Under the pieces are notes generated by a model. That model ran no database searches. It saw nothing but the letters and a program-made list of their open reading frames with translations, and was not told where the DNA came from. The position numbers and the translations under genes were made by a program. From positions 248,001 through 312,000 of the forward strand of contig JADJTH010000008.1 in assembly GCA_016711325.1 (NCBI GenBank): 64,000 bases of DNA, read 5' to 3'. Positions 25,091 through 35,165 of this stretch are shown here, piece by piece; position 1 is the first letter of the stretch; every line of letters begins with the position of its first letter. This DNA comes from Nigerium sp. GTDB taxonomy: Bacteria; Actinomycetota; Actinomycetes; Propionibacteriales; Propionibacteriaceae.

Positions 25091-25789
25091 TCATCCTGCG
25101 CGCCCACGTCGTCCGGGTGGGAGCAGTCCTTTGCGGCGGGCGCGTGCAACCCAGCCCTGTGCGGTGGAGAGGGGTACGCGGCTGAGCTCGGCCATGCGCG
25201 CGGTTGGGTTCGGCTCGCCGTCGTCCACAAGGCGGGTGTGTTGCAGGGCGACGACCTCGTAGAAGTCGGGGGTGCGCTTCGGGTTCCCGAGCGGCTTCAT
25301 CACGTCCTGCGAGCGGAGGGTGCGGCCGGAGGGCATGGTCATGGTGCCGCCCTCGAAACGACTGGCCCCGGTGACGGCGAACTGTCGGCGGTTGATCGCC
25401 GCCTCGATACGCGACGTGGGCAGGTTCCGCAGCATCGGGCTCGCTACCGGGTCGCCCGCCCACTCCGGCAGATACACGATCCCGGTGATCCGCACTTCGC
25501 CCTTGGGTTCCTCGCCCATGACGTACTGCCGTTGCAGGCGCAGCAGGACGCGAGTGCTGGATTCGATGTGCTGGATGAGGAACCAGCGCCCGGAGTCGTT
25601 GTTGTTGTGGCTGGAGTTCAGCCGCCGATCCAGCCCAAGCTCGGGATCGACCCACTGCTCGTAGCGCAGCGCTGCGTCGAGCTGGGCGCTGTCGTGCTCA
25701 GGGTCGATGGGCGAGGGCTCGGGCATCTGCCAGCCCGCAGGCAAGTCCGCTGCCACCAGCAGCGGCACGCTCTCCAAGTCCTCGACCAT
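25091..25789 (-). CDS. Hypothetical protein with C-terminal HTH-like segment
   Basis: 232 residues, not recognised as a named family. The middle (about 65-130: RWFLIQHIESSTRVLLRL, TGIVYLPEW) looks beta-rich. The C-terminus (about 190-232: ARMAELSRVPLSTAQGWV followed by ARRKGLLPPGRRGRAG) looks like a helix-turn-helix with a basic tail, so DNA binding is likely. It is upstream of, and 37 bases from, the peptidase gene and probably heads the leftward transcript of the element. Could act in replication, transfer or regulation; none can be claimed. Confidence 0.6.
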   Translation of the reverse strand: MVEDLESVPLLVAADLPAGWQMPEPSPIDPEHDSAQLDAALRYEQWVDPELGLDRRLNSSHNNNDSGRWFLIQHIESSTRVLLRLQRQYVMGEEPKGEVRITGIVYLPEWAGDPVASPMLRNLPTSRIEAAINRRQFAVTGASRFEGGTMTMPSGRTLRSQDVMKPLGNPKRTPDFYEVVALQHTRLVDDGEPNPTARMAELSRVPLSTAQGWVARARRKGLLPPGRRGRAG

Positions 25790-25821
25790 GCCCCAAGCCT
25801 AGCAGAATCTCATGCAATGGC

Positions 25822-25844
25822 CGCTACGCCATATCTGTGTAGCG
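25822..25844. promoter_or_regulatory. Inverted repeat in divergent promoter region
   Basis: CGCTAC (25822-25827) and GTAGCG (25839-25844) with an 11-base loop, in the 90-base gap between the leftward hypothetical gene and the rightward small ORF-integrase pair. A nearby similar unit (GCCATATCTG at 25828-25837, GGCGTATCTG at 25853-25862) repeats with few changes. Likely operator/promoter controlling both arms of the element. Confidence 0.4.
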
Positions 25845-25879
25845 TGGTACTGGCGTATCTGCCACAGCGTGAGATAGAG

Positions 25880-26188
25880 ATGAGTAGCCCGGCCCGACCC
25901 ACCGACGACGAGCGACCGCGACGTGCGGCGCGTGGCAAGGGTGCGCTCGGGGCAGGCGCTTGGGATGATCCGGGGCGACTGCGGTTGCGGGTCACCCGGC
26001 GGGTGGAGCCGGATATGCGGCGGCTGGTGGAGTGGGTGCTGAACATCACCCAGGCCCGCTACGACGCCCACCGCGCGGGAGAGCCCGACCCCTACGACCT
26101 TCCCGCACCTGACGGACTCGGCCCGGTGTCAGACGAACGAGGCAGAGTAGAAGCCGAACCATCGCCCCAACGAAGGAGCACCGCATGA
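25880..26188 (+). CDS. Small basic protein coupled to the integrase
   Basis: 102 residues, not recognised. Starts MSSPARPTDDERPRRAARGK and has a compact central part (LRLRVTRRVEPDMRRLVEWV followed by LNITQARYDAHRAGEPDP) that could be helical; the tail is charged. ATG at 25880; its stop overlaps the integrase ATG (ATGA). A small basic protein translated in step with a serine integrase is a reasonable candidate for a recombination directionality factor or regulator, but position is the only evidence. Confidence 0.62.
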   Translation: MSSPARPTDDERPRRAARGKGALGAGAWDDPGRLRLRVTRRVEPDMRRLVEWVLNITQARYDAHRAGEPDPYDLPAPDGLGPVSDERGRVEAEPSPQRRSTA

Positions 26189-28968
26189 CCATCACCGCTC
26201 CCACCGACGCCCGCGCCTCGTCGGGCCTCACCGACGACCGGATGGACGACAAGCCGGTGCTGCTGGCGGTGTCCTACCTGCGGGTCTCGACGCGGGAGCA
26301 GGCCGAGCGCGGCGGCACCGAAGAAGGGTTCTCGATCCCCGCCCAGCGCGAGGCCAACCACCGCAAGGCCGACGAACTCGGCGCACGCATCGTGCGCGAG
26401 TTCATCGACGCCGGAGAGTCCGCACGGTCGGCAGATCGTGACGGGCTACAGGACATGCTCGCGTTCATCGCCGCAACACGGGTGCAATTCTGCATCGTGC
26501 ACAAGCTCGACCGTCTGGCCCGCAACCGGGCCGACGATGTGAAGATTCACGAAGCCCTCCTCGCCGCCGGGGTCACCCTCGTCTCCGCCACCGAGTCCAT
26601 CGACCAGACCCCTTCGGGGATGCTCGTCCACGGCATCATGTCGAGCATTGCAGAGTTCTACTCCCGGAACCTCGCCACTGAGGTCACGAAGGGGCTGACG
26701 CAGAAGGTCGCCCAAGGCGGAACCCCGATGCGCGCCCCCATCGGCTACCTCAACGTGCGCCGCACCGACGACGCGGGCCGCGAGATACGCACCGTCGAGG
26801 TCGATCCCGAACGGGCACCGCTCATCACTTGGGCATTCGAGCAATACGCGAGTGGTGAGACCTCCGTGACCGGGCTGCTGCGCGACCTGACCGCGCGGGG
26901 TCTGGTGACGGTGCCGACGCCGAAGCGCCCCTCCAAGGCGTTGGGGAAGAACACACTCTACAAGCTGCTCACGAACCCGTACTACGCGGGCGTGATCCGC
27001 TACAAGGGCGGCCTGCATCCCGGTGCGCATGAGCCCATCGTGGAACCGGCGCTGTTCGACACGGTGCAGTCACTGCTGCGGGCGCGCACCGCGAAGATGA
27101 CCCGCCACGTCCAGCACGCCCACCACCTCAAAGGCTTGCTGCATTGCGGCACCTGCGGGTCGCGGATACTGCTCGACTTCGCCACCAACCCCAAAGGCAC
27201 GACTTACGCCTACTTCGTGTGCTCGGGCAGGGCCTCGAAGCGGACAGCCTGCACCCGGCGGGCGGTGCCGGTTGCGGTCGCGGAACGCCTCGTCGCGGAC
27301 TCCTACGCCTCCATCACGATCAACGACCAGACCTACCGTGACCTTGCCGCGAAGGTCGATGCCGCGTTCGACAAGCGCATGGCAGGGCGTGACCATGAGA
27401 TAGCCGACCTCATGGCAAACCGAGCCAAGTTGGAGTCAGAGAGTGACAAGCTGCTGGCCGCGCACTTCGCCGACGCGATCGACCTCCCCACGCTGAAACG
27501 GCACCAAGACCGCATCCGGGCGGGCCTGGCGGACGTGAACCGGAAACTGGCCGAGCACGACGAGCACCACACCGGCGGGCGGGCATTCCTGCACGACTCG
27601 CTGCGGCTGCTCACCGACGCGCACCACGCCTACGCTCGTTCCGGCGATGCCGACAGGCGGCTGGCAAACCAGGCGTTCTACTCGCGGCTCGACGTCACCG
27701 ACGACGAACAACTACGCCCGCGACTGGCCGAACCGTTCGCCACCATCATCCGCGAAGCCCACGAACACAGCGACGACGAAGGAGAGGGGGCGGAACACGA
27801 ACACGACGAACCTACGCATGTCGCGTGTTCCCGTAAGACACTTTGGGTGGAGCTAAGGGGATTCGAACCCCTGACCTCTTCCATGCCATGGAAGCGCGCT
27901 ACCAACTGCGCCATAGCCCCAAGTCCCGGTGCGGAACGGAGTGAAACTCTACAGGCGCAAGCGCCTAGCTCCAAATCGTCCACACTGGGCGGTCGGTCAG
28001 GCCTCGGTGGAGGCGCGCTGGCGCGCCTCGTTGGCCACGACGTCGTCGGAGTCACCGGTCAGCGCCCGGTAGCTGAAGCCCGCGATGAGGGCGCCCACGA
28101 CGGGCGCAACCAGGAACAGCCAGACCTGGCCGAGGGCGTCCGGACCGGCGAACCAGGCGACGCCCAGGGAGCGGGCCGGGTTGACCGACGTGTTCGACAC
28201 CGGGATCGAGATCAGGTGGATGAGGGTCAGCGCCAGGCCGATGGCCAGCGGGGCGAAGCCCTTCGGCGCCTTGCTGGACGTGACGCCCAGGATGATCCAC
28301 AGGAAGACGGCCGTCAGCACGATCTCGATCAGGGCTACCGAGAGCAGCGAATAGCCGCCGGGGGAGCGGTCGCCGAAGCCGTTGGTGGCGAAGCCGGACG
28401 CCACGGCGTCGAAGCCCGGGGCGCCGGACGCGATGACGAACAGCACCCCGCCGGCGATGGACGCGCCGACGATCTGCGCGGCGATGTAGGGGACGATGGC
28501 GGCGGTCTCGACGCGCTTGGCCGCCCACACTCCGAGTGTGACGGCGGGGTTGAAGTGGCCGCCGGACAGGTGACCGAGCGCGTAGGCGCCGGTGAGAACG
28601 GTCAGGCCGAAGGCCAGGGCGACGCCGAGCCAGCCGATGCCGACGGGGAAGTGGGCGTCCGTGACGGCGGTTGCCGCCAGCACGGCCGATCCGCATCCGC
28701 CGAAGGTGAGCCAGAAGGTGCCGAGAGCCTCGGCCCAGAGACGTTGGGGCATGGTGGGGTTCACGAAGGAGTCCTTTGCAGCAAGAAACGGTCGGCGTGG
28801 GGTCCATGCCGACCGTGCGATGAAACGCTTCACACCTTGGGCAGCATCGCCGCCGATGATCAACCCGGGACGGGCAGGGCGGAGATCTGGCGTCCGCCTT
28901 CGGTCGTGAGGATCAGGGTGGCCGGCCCTCTCGGCATCGGGACGAAAAGGTTGCCGGCGATGGTCTGA
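26185..28968 (+). CDS. Large serine recombinase (integrase), frame open through attachment site
   Basis: Site-specific recombinase integrating the element. Element-borne part is about 554 codons (to 27847): resolvase catalytic domain (about 25-185; SYLRVSTREQAERGG with the nucleophilic Ser, and LDRLARNRADD), recombinase domain (about 195-310; APIGYLNVRR, NPYYAGVIRYKG), zinc ribbon (about 330-375; LLHCGTCGSRI and CSGRASKRTAC), coiled coil (about 400-470) and C-terminal tail. There is no stop before the tRNA: the frame reads WVELRGFEPLTSSMPWKRAT across tRNA-Ala and continues antisense to aquaporin until 28968. The last 370 codons are chromosomal and unlikely to be selected. ATG overlaps the preceding small gene. 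Confidence 0.9.
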   Translation: MTITAPTDARASSGLTDDRMDDKPVLLAVSYLRVSTREQAERGGTEEGFSIPAQREANHRKADELGARIVREFIDAGESARSADRDGLQDMLAFIAATRVQFCIVHKLDRLARNRADDVKIHEALLAAGVTLVSATESIDQTPSGMLVHGIMSSIAEFYSRNLATEVTKGLTQKVAQGGTPMRAPIGYLNVRRTDDAGREIRTVEVDPERAPLITWAFEQYASGETSVTGLLRDLTARGLVTVPTPKRPSKALGKNTLYKLLTNPYYAGVIRYKGGLHPGAHEPIVEPALFDTVQSLLRARTAKMTRHVQHAHHLKGLLHCGTCGSRILLDFATNPKGTTYAYFVCSGRASKRTACTRRAVPVAVAERLVADSYASITINDQTYRDLAAKVDAAFDKRMAGRDHEIADLMANRAKLESESDKLLAAHFADAIDLPTLKRHQDRIRAGLADVNRKLAEHDEHHTGGRAFLHDSLRLLTDAHHAYARSGDADRRLANQAFYSRLDVTDDEQLRPRLAEPFATIIREAHEHSDDEGEGAEHEHDEPTHVACSRKTLWVELRGFEPLTSSMPWKRATNCAIAPSPGAERSETLQAQAPSSKSSTLGGRSGLGGGALARLVGHDVVGVTGQRPVAEARDEGAHDGRNQEQPDLAEGVRTGEPGDAQGAGRVDRRVRHRDRDQVDEGQRQADGQRGEALRRLAGRDAQDDPQEDGRQHDLDQGYREQRIAAGGAVAEAVGGEAGRHGVEARGAGRDDEQHPAGDGRADDLRGDVGDDGGGLDALGRPHSECDGGVEVAAGQVTERVGAGENGQAEGQGDAEPADADGEVGVRDGGCRQHGRSASAEGEPEGAESLGPETLGHGGVHEGVLCSKKRSAWGPCRPCDETLHTLGSIAADDQPGTGRAEIWRPPSVVRIRVAGPLGIGTKRLPAMV
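27848..27920 (-). tRNA. tRNA-Ala (anticodon GGC)
   Basis: Full 73-base cloverleaf on the minus strand: acceptor GGGGCTA/TAGCTCC with discriminator A, D arm GCGC-N8-GCGC, anticodon stem CTTCC/GGAAG around loop ATGGCAT (GGC), variable AGGTC, T arm AGGGG-TTCGAAT-CCCCT. The CCA end is not encoded (ACCC follows). The 3' end abuts the integrase gene, so the element uses this tRNA as its attachment site and keeps it intact. Confidence 0.95.
27997..28764 (-). CDS. aqpZ: Aquaporin Z family channel
   Basis: Membrane water (possibly glycerol) channel of the MIP family, 255 residues with six transmembrane helices and the two half-helix motifs HFNPAVTLG near 68 and SVNPARSLG near 200. The Arg after the second NPA is present. 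GTG at 28764 is preferred because AAAGGA lies 7 bases upstream; ATG at 28752 is an alternative. The first backbone gene to the right of the tRNA. The antisense strand is covered by the run-on integrase frame, so read-through transcription from the element could oppose this gene. Confidence 0.92.
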   Translation of the reverse strand: MNPTMPQRLWAEALGTFWLTFGGCGSAVLAATAVTDAHFPVGIGWLGVALAFGLTVLTGAYALGHLSGGHFNPAVTLGVWAAKRVETAAIVPYIAAQIVGASIAGGVLFVIASGAPGFDAVASGFATNGFGDRSPGGYSLLSVALIEIVLTAVFLWIILGVTSSKAPKGFAPLAIGLALTLIHLISIPVSNTSVNPARSLGVAWFAGPDALGQVWLFLVAPVVGALIAGFSYRALTGDSDDVVANEARQRASTEA

Positions 28969-29417
28969 CCCGCCACCAACCGGCCCGACCCGATCTGAGG
29001 CTCCGGCGCGCCGGCGACGGGTTCGTAGACGGTGGTGGAACCGTCGTTGGAGAACGCGACGAAACCGTAGGTCACTCGGCCGGCGTCAGCGCTCACCCGC
29101 ACTGTGACCAGGACGCCGTCGTCGCTCCACGCGTGTGACAACACCTCCCAGCGACCTTCGCTCTTGCCGTCACCGGGCATGACGAACGGCATGCCCGATG
29201 CGACCGGCTCGTCGGTTCCCGCAGCCGTGGGGGTGGCCGTGGGCGACGGCGCCTGCATCGAGGGGAAACGCAGGAAGAGCGCGGCGAGCACGACACCCAC
29301 CAACACCGCGCCGACGAGAAGGAACCACAGGCCTCCCCCGCCGCGCTTGGGCGGGGCGTAGGCGGTGATGTCGATGGGACGCCGCTGGTAAGGGTCGGCA
29401 TTCCACGGCTGGGTCAT
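28860..29417 (-). CDS. Membrane-anchored hypothetical protein
   Basis: 185 residues, not recognised. Short cytoplasmic N-terminus (MTQPWNADPYQRRPIDITAY), one transmembrane helix (about 29-49, LWFLLVGAVLVGVVLAALFL), a Pro/Thr-rich linker (SPTATPTAAGT) and an extracellular beta-rich domain (about 75-185; VLVTVRVSADAGRVTYGFVA) that looks like a DUF4352-type immunoglobulin-like fold. ATG at 29417. Downstream it is 95 bases from the aquaporin start, so the two may be co-transcribed. Divergent from the DUF4192 gene. Confidence 0.75.
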   Translation of the reverse strand: MTQPWNADPYQRRPIDITAYAPPKRGGGGLWFLLVGAVLVGVVLAALFLRFPSMQAPSPTATPTAAGTDEPVASGMPFVMPGDGKSEGRWEVLSHAWSDDGVLVTVRVSADAGRVTYGFVAFSNDGSTTVYEPVAGAPEPQIGSGRLVAGQTIAGNLFVPMPRGPATLILTTEGGRQISALPVPG

Positions 29418-29528
29418 GCGTTCGAGCCTACCCGAGGCTGTGGACAGCGACCCGACCGGTGAGAGCTGCGACTGTGGACGGCGGAGATCGATCGGCCGGC
29501 CCGCGGTGCCGTCGCCGATTGCCGGACC

Positions 29529-30482
29529 ATGACCAAAGCTTCCGCTCCGGATATCCGCCTGGATTCGCTGACCGATCTCGTCGAGTGCGTGCCCGTTCTC
29601 GTGGGGTTTCACCCTCGGGAATCGATGGTGCTCGTCGCCGTCGAGGACGGGCGGGTGGTGCTCACCGCGCGATCCGATCTACCGCCGGAGGGCGTGGGCT
29701 CCGTCGTGCCGCAGCTGGACGCGGTCTGGCGACGCCTGCCCCGGGCCACGATCGTGGCGATGGCGTTCTCTGAGTCCCTGGTGCTCGCCTGGCTGTCGCT
29801 CGCAGACATCGATGAGGCGTTGCCGTGTGACCGAGAGCGTGTCCTGGTTCATGTCGATCGCGAGCGTTGGTATGACGCCCCTGACGCCGACGGCGTCCGC
29901 TATGACGCCGTCGGCAGCGCGCATCTCGCCCACGCCGCCTTCTCGGGCCGGATCGTGCGCGCGTCGCGCGATGAGTTGCGGACGCTGGTGGAGGCGCGCC
30001 GTGCACCGGCCGATCTGTTGCCCGCGCTCGAGCGACTCACGGCGCGGAAGCTGCGCAGCCGGGATCTGCTGGTCGAGGCGCGTGCGCTCGTCCGGGCGCA
30101 CGACTCCGGAACGGGTGTGGTCGAGTTCGACCTTGACCAGGCCACCCTGCTCAGCATCGCCACGCACGATCTCGGCTTCCTCGACGCCACGATCGGATCG
30201 ATGACGCGCGAGAACGCGCCGGGGCGGCTGGGTCTGTGGCTCCACGTCGTCCGCGAGAGCGTCCCACGCGCCGCCGGGCCGGCGATCGTGGCGGCCGGGC
30301 TGGCCGCCTGGCTGGCCGGGGAGGGGGCGCTCGCCACCGTGTGCCTCGAGGCGCTGGGTGGTATCCGCGCGCCGGCCGCATGGTCCGGCGTGCTGGAGCA
30401 GATCAACGCGGACGCGGCGCACCCCGACGAATGGGAGGTGCGCCGCGACGGCGTGGTTGCTGAGCGGTTAGGGGTTGCGTAG
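29529..30482 (+). CDS. DUF4192 family protein
   Basis: 317 residues of a family restricted mainly to actinobacteria, function unknown. The N-terminal signature DLVECVPVLVGFHPRESMVL (about 17-36) is diagnostic. A helical C-terminal half (about 165-317) contains two repeats of Ala-rich helices. No signal peptide or membrane segment. ATG start. Its last 15 bases overlap the 3' end of the convergent ldh gene. Confidence 0.85.
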   Translation: MTKASAPDIRLDSLTDLVECVPVLVGFHPRESMVLVAVEDGRVVLTARSDLPPEGVGSVVPQLDAVWRRLPRATIVAMAFSESLVLAWLSLADIDEALPCDRERVLVHVDRERWYDAPDADGVRYDAVGSAHLAHAAFSGRIVRASRDELRTLVEARRAPADLLPALERLTARKLRSRDLLVEARALVRAHDSGTGVVEFDLDQATLLSIATHDLGFLDATIGSMTRENAPGRLGLWLHVVRESVPRAAGPAIVAAGLAAWLAGEGALATVCLEALGGIRAPAAWSGVLEQINADAAHPDEWEVRRDGVVAERLGVA

Positions 30483-31424
30483 CGAGTTGGCGACCGCGGC
30501 CAGAGAGTCGCCGGAGGCGCGCAGCAGCGCCAGTTCGGCGGGTGAGAAGGAGGTCTGCAGGATCGGACGGGCGCCATCCGCGCTGACGACCGACGGCAGG
30601 GAGAGGGCGACGTTCTTCAGGGGATGGAAGTTCTCCAGAACGGTGCTGACGGGCAGGATCGCGTGCTCGTCGTTGAGGATCGCCTCGATGATGCGTGCGC
30701 TGGTGATGCCGATCGCGTAGTTGGTGGCGCCCTTGCCTTCGATGACCTTGTAGGCCGCGTCGCGGACGGCGATCGCGATCTCGTCGAGTTCCTGCACCGT
30801 GAAGCGGGTGCCGTCCGGCTTGATCCACTCAAGGATCGGCACGGTGCCGATCGAGGCGCTCGACCACAGCGAGAATCCGGTGTCCCCGTGCTCGCCGACG
30901 ATGACGGCGTGGACGCTCGACGGCGCGACGCCCGCGCGCCGCGCGAGCTGCCAGCGCAGCCGGGAGGTGTCGAGGACGGTGCCCGACGCGAAGATGCGGT
31001 TGGCGGGCAGGCCGGTGGACTCCTTGGCGAGCACGGTGAGCACGTCACACGGGTTGGTGACGATCACGAACACCGCGTTGGGGGCGACCTCCATCAGCTG
31101 CGGCAGCATCGACTGGAGGATGTTGGCGTTCACGCCGGCGAGCTCGATGCGAGTCTGGCCCGGTCGCTGCTTGGCGCCGGCCGTGATGACGACGACGTGG
31201 GAGCCCTCGGCGACGGAAATGTCGCTGCCGCCGATGATGTCGCTGGTGCCCATGAATTGGCTGCCGTGGGCGAGGTCGAGGACCTCGGCCTCCACTCTCT
31301 CGGTGGCGATGTCGTAGAGCGCGACATGGCGGGCCGATCCGCGGATCAGGCAGGAGTAGGCGACGCTGGAGCCGACCGCGCCGGCGCCGACGATCGTGAC
31401 TTTAGAGTTCTCGATTGCGGTCAT
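30468..31424 (-). CDS. ldh: L-lactate dehydrogenase
   Basis: Cytoplasmic NAD-dependent enzyme interconverting pyruvate and lactate, 318 residues. Rossmann motif VTIVGAGAVGSSVAY near residues 9-23, Asp binding the NAD ribose in ALYDIA near 40, the mobile-loop segment AGAKQRPGQTR near 87-97, TNPCDV near 125, DTSRLR near 153 and the catalytic His in GEHGDT near 180. These features separate LDH from malate dehydrogenase, including the Gln in the KQRPGQTR loop. ATG at 31424 lies 7 bases after a CAGACT box on the minus strand. Suggests fermentative metabolism. Confidence 0.95.
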   Translation of the reverse strand: MTAIENSKVTIVGAGAVGSSVAYSCLIRGSARHVALYDIATERVEAEVLDLAHGSQFMGTSDIIGGSDISVAEGSHVVVITAGAKQRPGQTRIELAGVNANILQSMLPQLMEVAPNAVFVIVTNPCDVLTVLAKESTGLPANRIFASGTVLDTSRLRWQLARRAGVAPSSVHAVIVGEHGDTGFSLWSSASIGTVPILEWIKPDGTRFTVQELDEIAIAVRDAAYKVIEGKGATNYAIGITSARIIEAILNDEHAILPVSTVLENFHPLKNVALSLPSVVSADGARPILQTSFSPAELALLRASGDSLAAVANSLRNP

Positions 31425-31541
31425 GGGCGACAGTCTGGCGGAGGACGTTCGCCCGCGGTGCGGTTTTCTCCCGAAATGGTCACCCGACGCCACCGGCATC
31501 CGTGCGCCGTCCACGCCGCCGGGCGCGCCGCGTGCGTGGGA

Positions 31542-31547
31542 TATGCT
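31542..31547 (+). promoter_or_regulatory. -10 box of the leuS leader transcript
   Basis: TATGCT, then 7 bases, then the GTG of the leader peptide, so transcription probably begins on the leader's start codon. No convincing -35 is visible. Confidence 0.5.
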
Positions 31548-31554
31548 GACGGGC

Positions 31555-31590
31555 GTGAATCGCACCACGAGTCAGCGACTTCTTAGCTAG
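31555..31590 (+). CDS. Leucine-codon leader peptide of leuS
   Basis: Eleven-residue ORF MNRTTSQRLLS (GTG start, TAG stop). It has two consecutive CTT leucine codons next to the end; CTT is rare in this GC-rich genome. It is leaderless by spacing from TATGCT and is followed by a hairpin and then a Rho-independent terminator before leuS. This is the layout of a classical attenuator that senses charged tRNA-Leu. An upstream in-frame ATG at 31543 lies within the -10 box and is not favoured. Confidence 0.7.
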   Translation: MNRTTSQRLLS

Positions 31591-31616
31591 CCGCGCACCT
31601 CACCCGGTGACGCGGC
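31590..31616 (+). promoter_or_regulatory. Pre-terminator hairpin in leuS leader
   Basis: GCCGCG-CACC (31590-31599) pairs with GGTG-A-CGCGGC (31606-31616), 10 pairs with one bulged A and a 6-base loop. It begins at the last base of the leader stop codon, so a ribosome stalled on the CTT codons would cover its 5' arm. It is the expected position of the pause hairpin. Confidence 0.6.
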
Positions 31617-31617
31617 G

Positions 31618-31652
31618 CCCCTGAATGCCCACCCGGCACCCAGGGGTTTTTT
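31618..31652 (+). terminator. Attenuator terminator upstream of leuS
   Basis: CCCCTG (31618-31623) pairs with CAGGGG (31641-31646); an inner stem TGCC/GGCA (31626-31629 with 31635-31638) extends it, followed by six T residues (31647-31652). A proper intrinsic terminator placed 47 bases before the leuS ATG. Confidence 0.8.
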
Positions 31653-31699
31653 CATGCCGAGGTCCACGATTCACCTAGCCGACGAGGAGAAGTCCACCC

Positions 31700-34168
<2,469 letters not shown>

Positions 34169-34181
34169 CGGCGAGAGGACG

Positions 34182-34221
34182 CGGGCCGGGATGCCGTCAT
34201 GTGGATGACGGTCCCGGCCCG
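34182..34221. terminator. Strong hairpin after leuS
   Basis: CGGGCCGGGA pairs with TCCCGGCCCG (10 pairs), continued by CCGTCAT/ATGACGG (7 pairs) with a two-base bulge and a GTGG loop. There is no T tract, which is common for actinobacterial terminators. It separates leuS from comEA. Confidence 0.65.
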
Positions 34222-34288
34222 TCGTGCGCTTATCCACAGCGGTGGACGCGGTTGACCGGCACGGCGCTTCGACGCCGATGGTCCGGGC

Positions 34289-35158
34289 ATGCGCAGATTG
34301 ATCCGTGACCCCGTTCAGGGCGACGTCGTGCGCGCGAGGCTGGACGCGCTGGTCGACGAGCTGAACGCGCGGGGGCAGGTGGAGCGGCCGGGAAGGCCCG
34401 GCGACCGACCATCGCCACCCCGCGACACCGAAGAGGCGGCCCCGTCCCGGGACGGCGATCACGACGCCGATGCGGTCGTGGCGGCGCGGCGCGCCATCGC
34501 GTTCCGCGACTCCGCGTTGCGCCGAGCGTGGGAGTTCGGGCGGGCGCACGCGGCGGTCGTCGGGATCATCGGCCTGGTCGCGGTCCTGACTGCGACGTGG
34601 ACGCTCACCCGCGCGCGCACGGTCGCCGTCGCCGATGCGACTCCGTCGGTGGTGGCGGCCGTCCACGCGCCGGATCCCACGCCGTCGGCGACTCCGGCCG
34701 CGCTGCGGGTGCACGTGCTCGGAGCGGTCGCGAACCCCGGGGTGGTCACGCTGGCCGAGGGCGACAGGGTCGAGGACGCCCTCGCCGCAGCCGGTGGGCT
34801 GGCCGCAGGAGCTCGGCCGGGCGAGCTCAATCTGGCGGCGCCGGTCGCCGACGGCGACCAGATCGTCGTCGGCGACGAGAAGAGGCCGGGCGGTGACGTC
34901 CGCGGCCCGAGCAGCGGTGCGGCGGCAGACGGACAACGTTCGTCGGCGGCCGGGGGCGCGGCGTCCGGCAAGGTCGATCTCAACAAGGCCACCGCCCAGC
35001 AACTGGAGTCCCTCCCGGGCGTGGGTCCCGTGACCGCGCAGGCGATCCTGCGCTGGCGCGAGCAGCACCAGAAGTTCGGCCGTGTCGAGGAGTTGCAGGA
35101 GGTCGACGGGATCGGCCCGAAGACGTTCGCCCAACTCCAGCCGCTCGTGCGGGTCTGA
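34289..35158 (+). CDS. comEA: ComEA family DNA-binding protein
   Basis: DNA receptor of the competence machinery, 289 residues. Cytoplasmic N-terminus, one transmembrane helix (about 88-108, AAVVGIIGLVAVLTATWTL), a low-complexity linker, an SLBB domain (about 145-205; LRVHVLGAVANPGVVTLAEG) and a tandem helix-hairpin-helix DNA-binding domain at the C-terminus (about 230-289; VDLNKATAQQLESLPGVGPV and LQEVDGIGPKTFAQLQPL). Followed after 7 bases by comEC, the usual pair. Confidence 0.92.
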   Translation: MRRLIRDPVQGDVVRARLDALVDELNARGQVERPGRPGDRPSPPRDTEEAAPSRDGDHDADAVVAARRAIAFRDSALRRAWEFGRAHAAVVGIIGLVAVLTATWTLTRARTVAVADATPSVVAAVHAPDPTPSATPAALRVHVLGAVANPGVVTLAEGDRVEDALAAAGGLAAGARPGELNLAAPVADGDQIVVGDEKRPGGDVRGPSSGAAADGQRSSAAGGAASGKVDLNKATAQQLESLPGVGPVTAQAILRWREQHQKFGRVEELQEVDGIGPKTFAQLQPLVRV

Positions 35159-35165
35159 CGCACCG

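Larger units (their letters stand above)
17785..27847. mobile_element. Integrative mobilizable element at tRNA-Ala (left end uncertain)
   Basis: A large serine recombinase lies against the 3' end of tRNA-Ala, and a MobF relaxase, a small ORF coupled to the integrase and several cargo genes lie inward. No VirB4/TraB/FtsK-like ATPase or pore gene occurs, so transfer would need a helper. The right end is fixed by the tRNA (27848). The left end is not marked by any visible direct repeat of the tRNA end; serine recombinases need only a short core. It could lie anywhere from 16,675 to 18,524, and the older recombinase remnant suggests stacked insertions. Confidence 0.65.
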
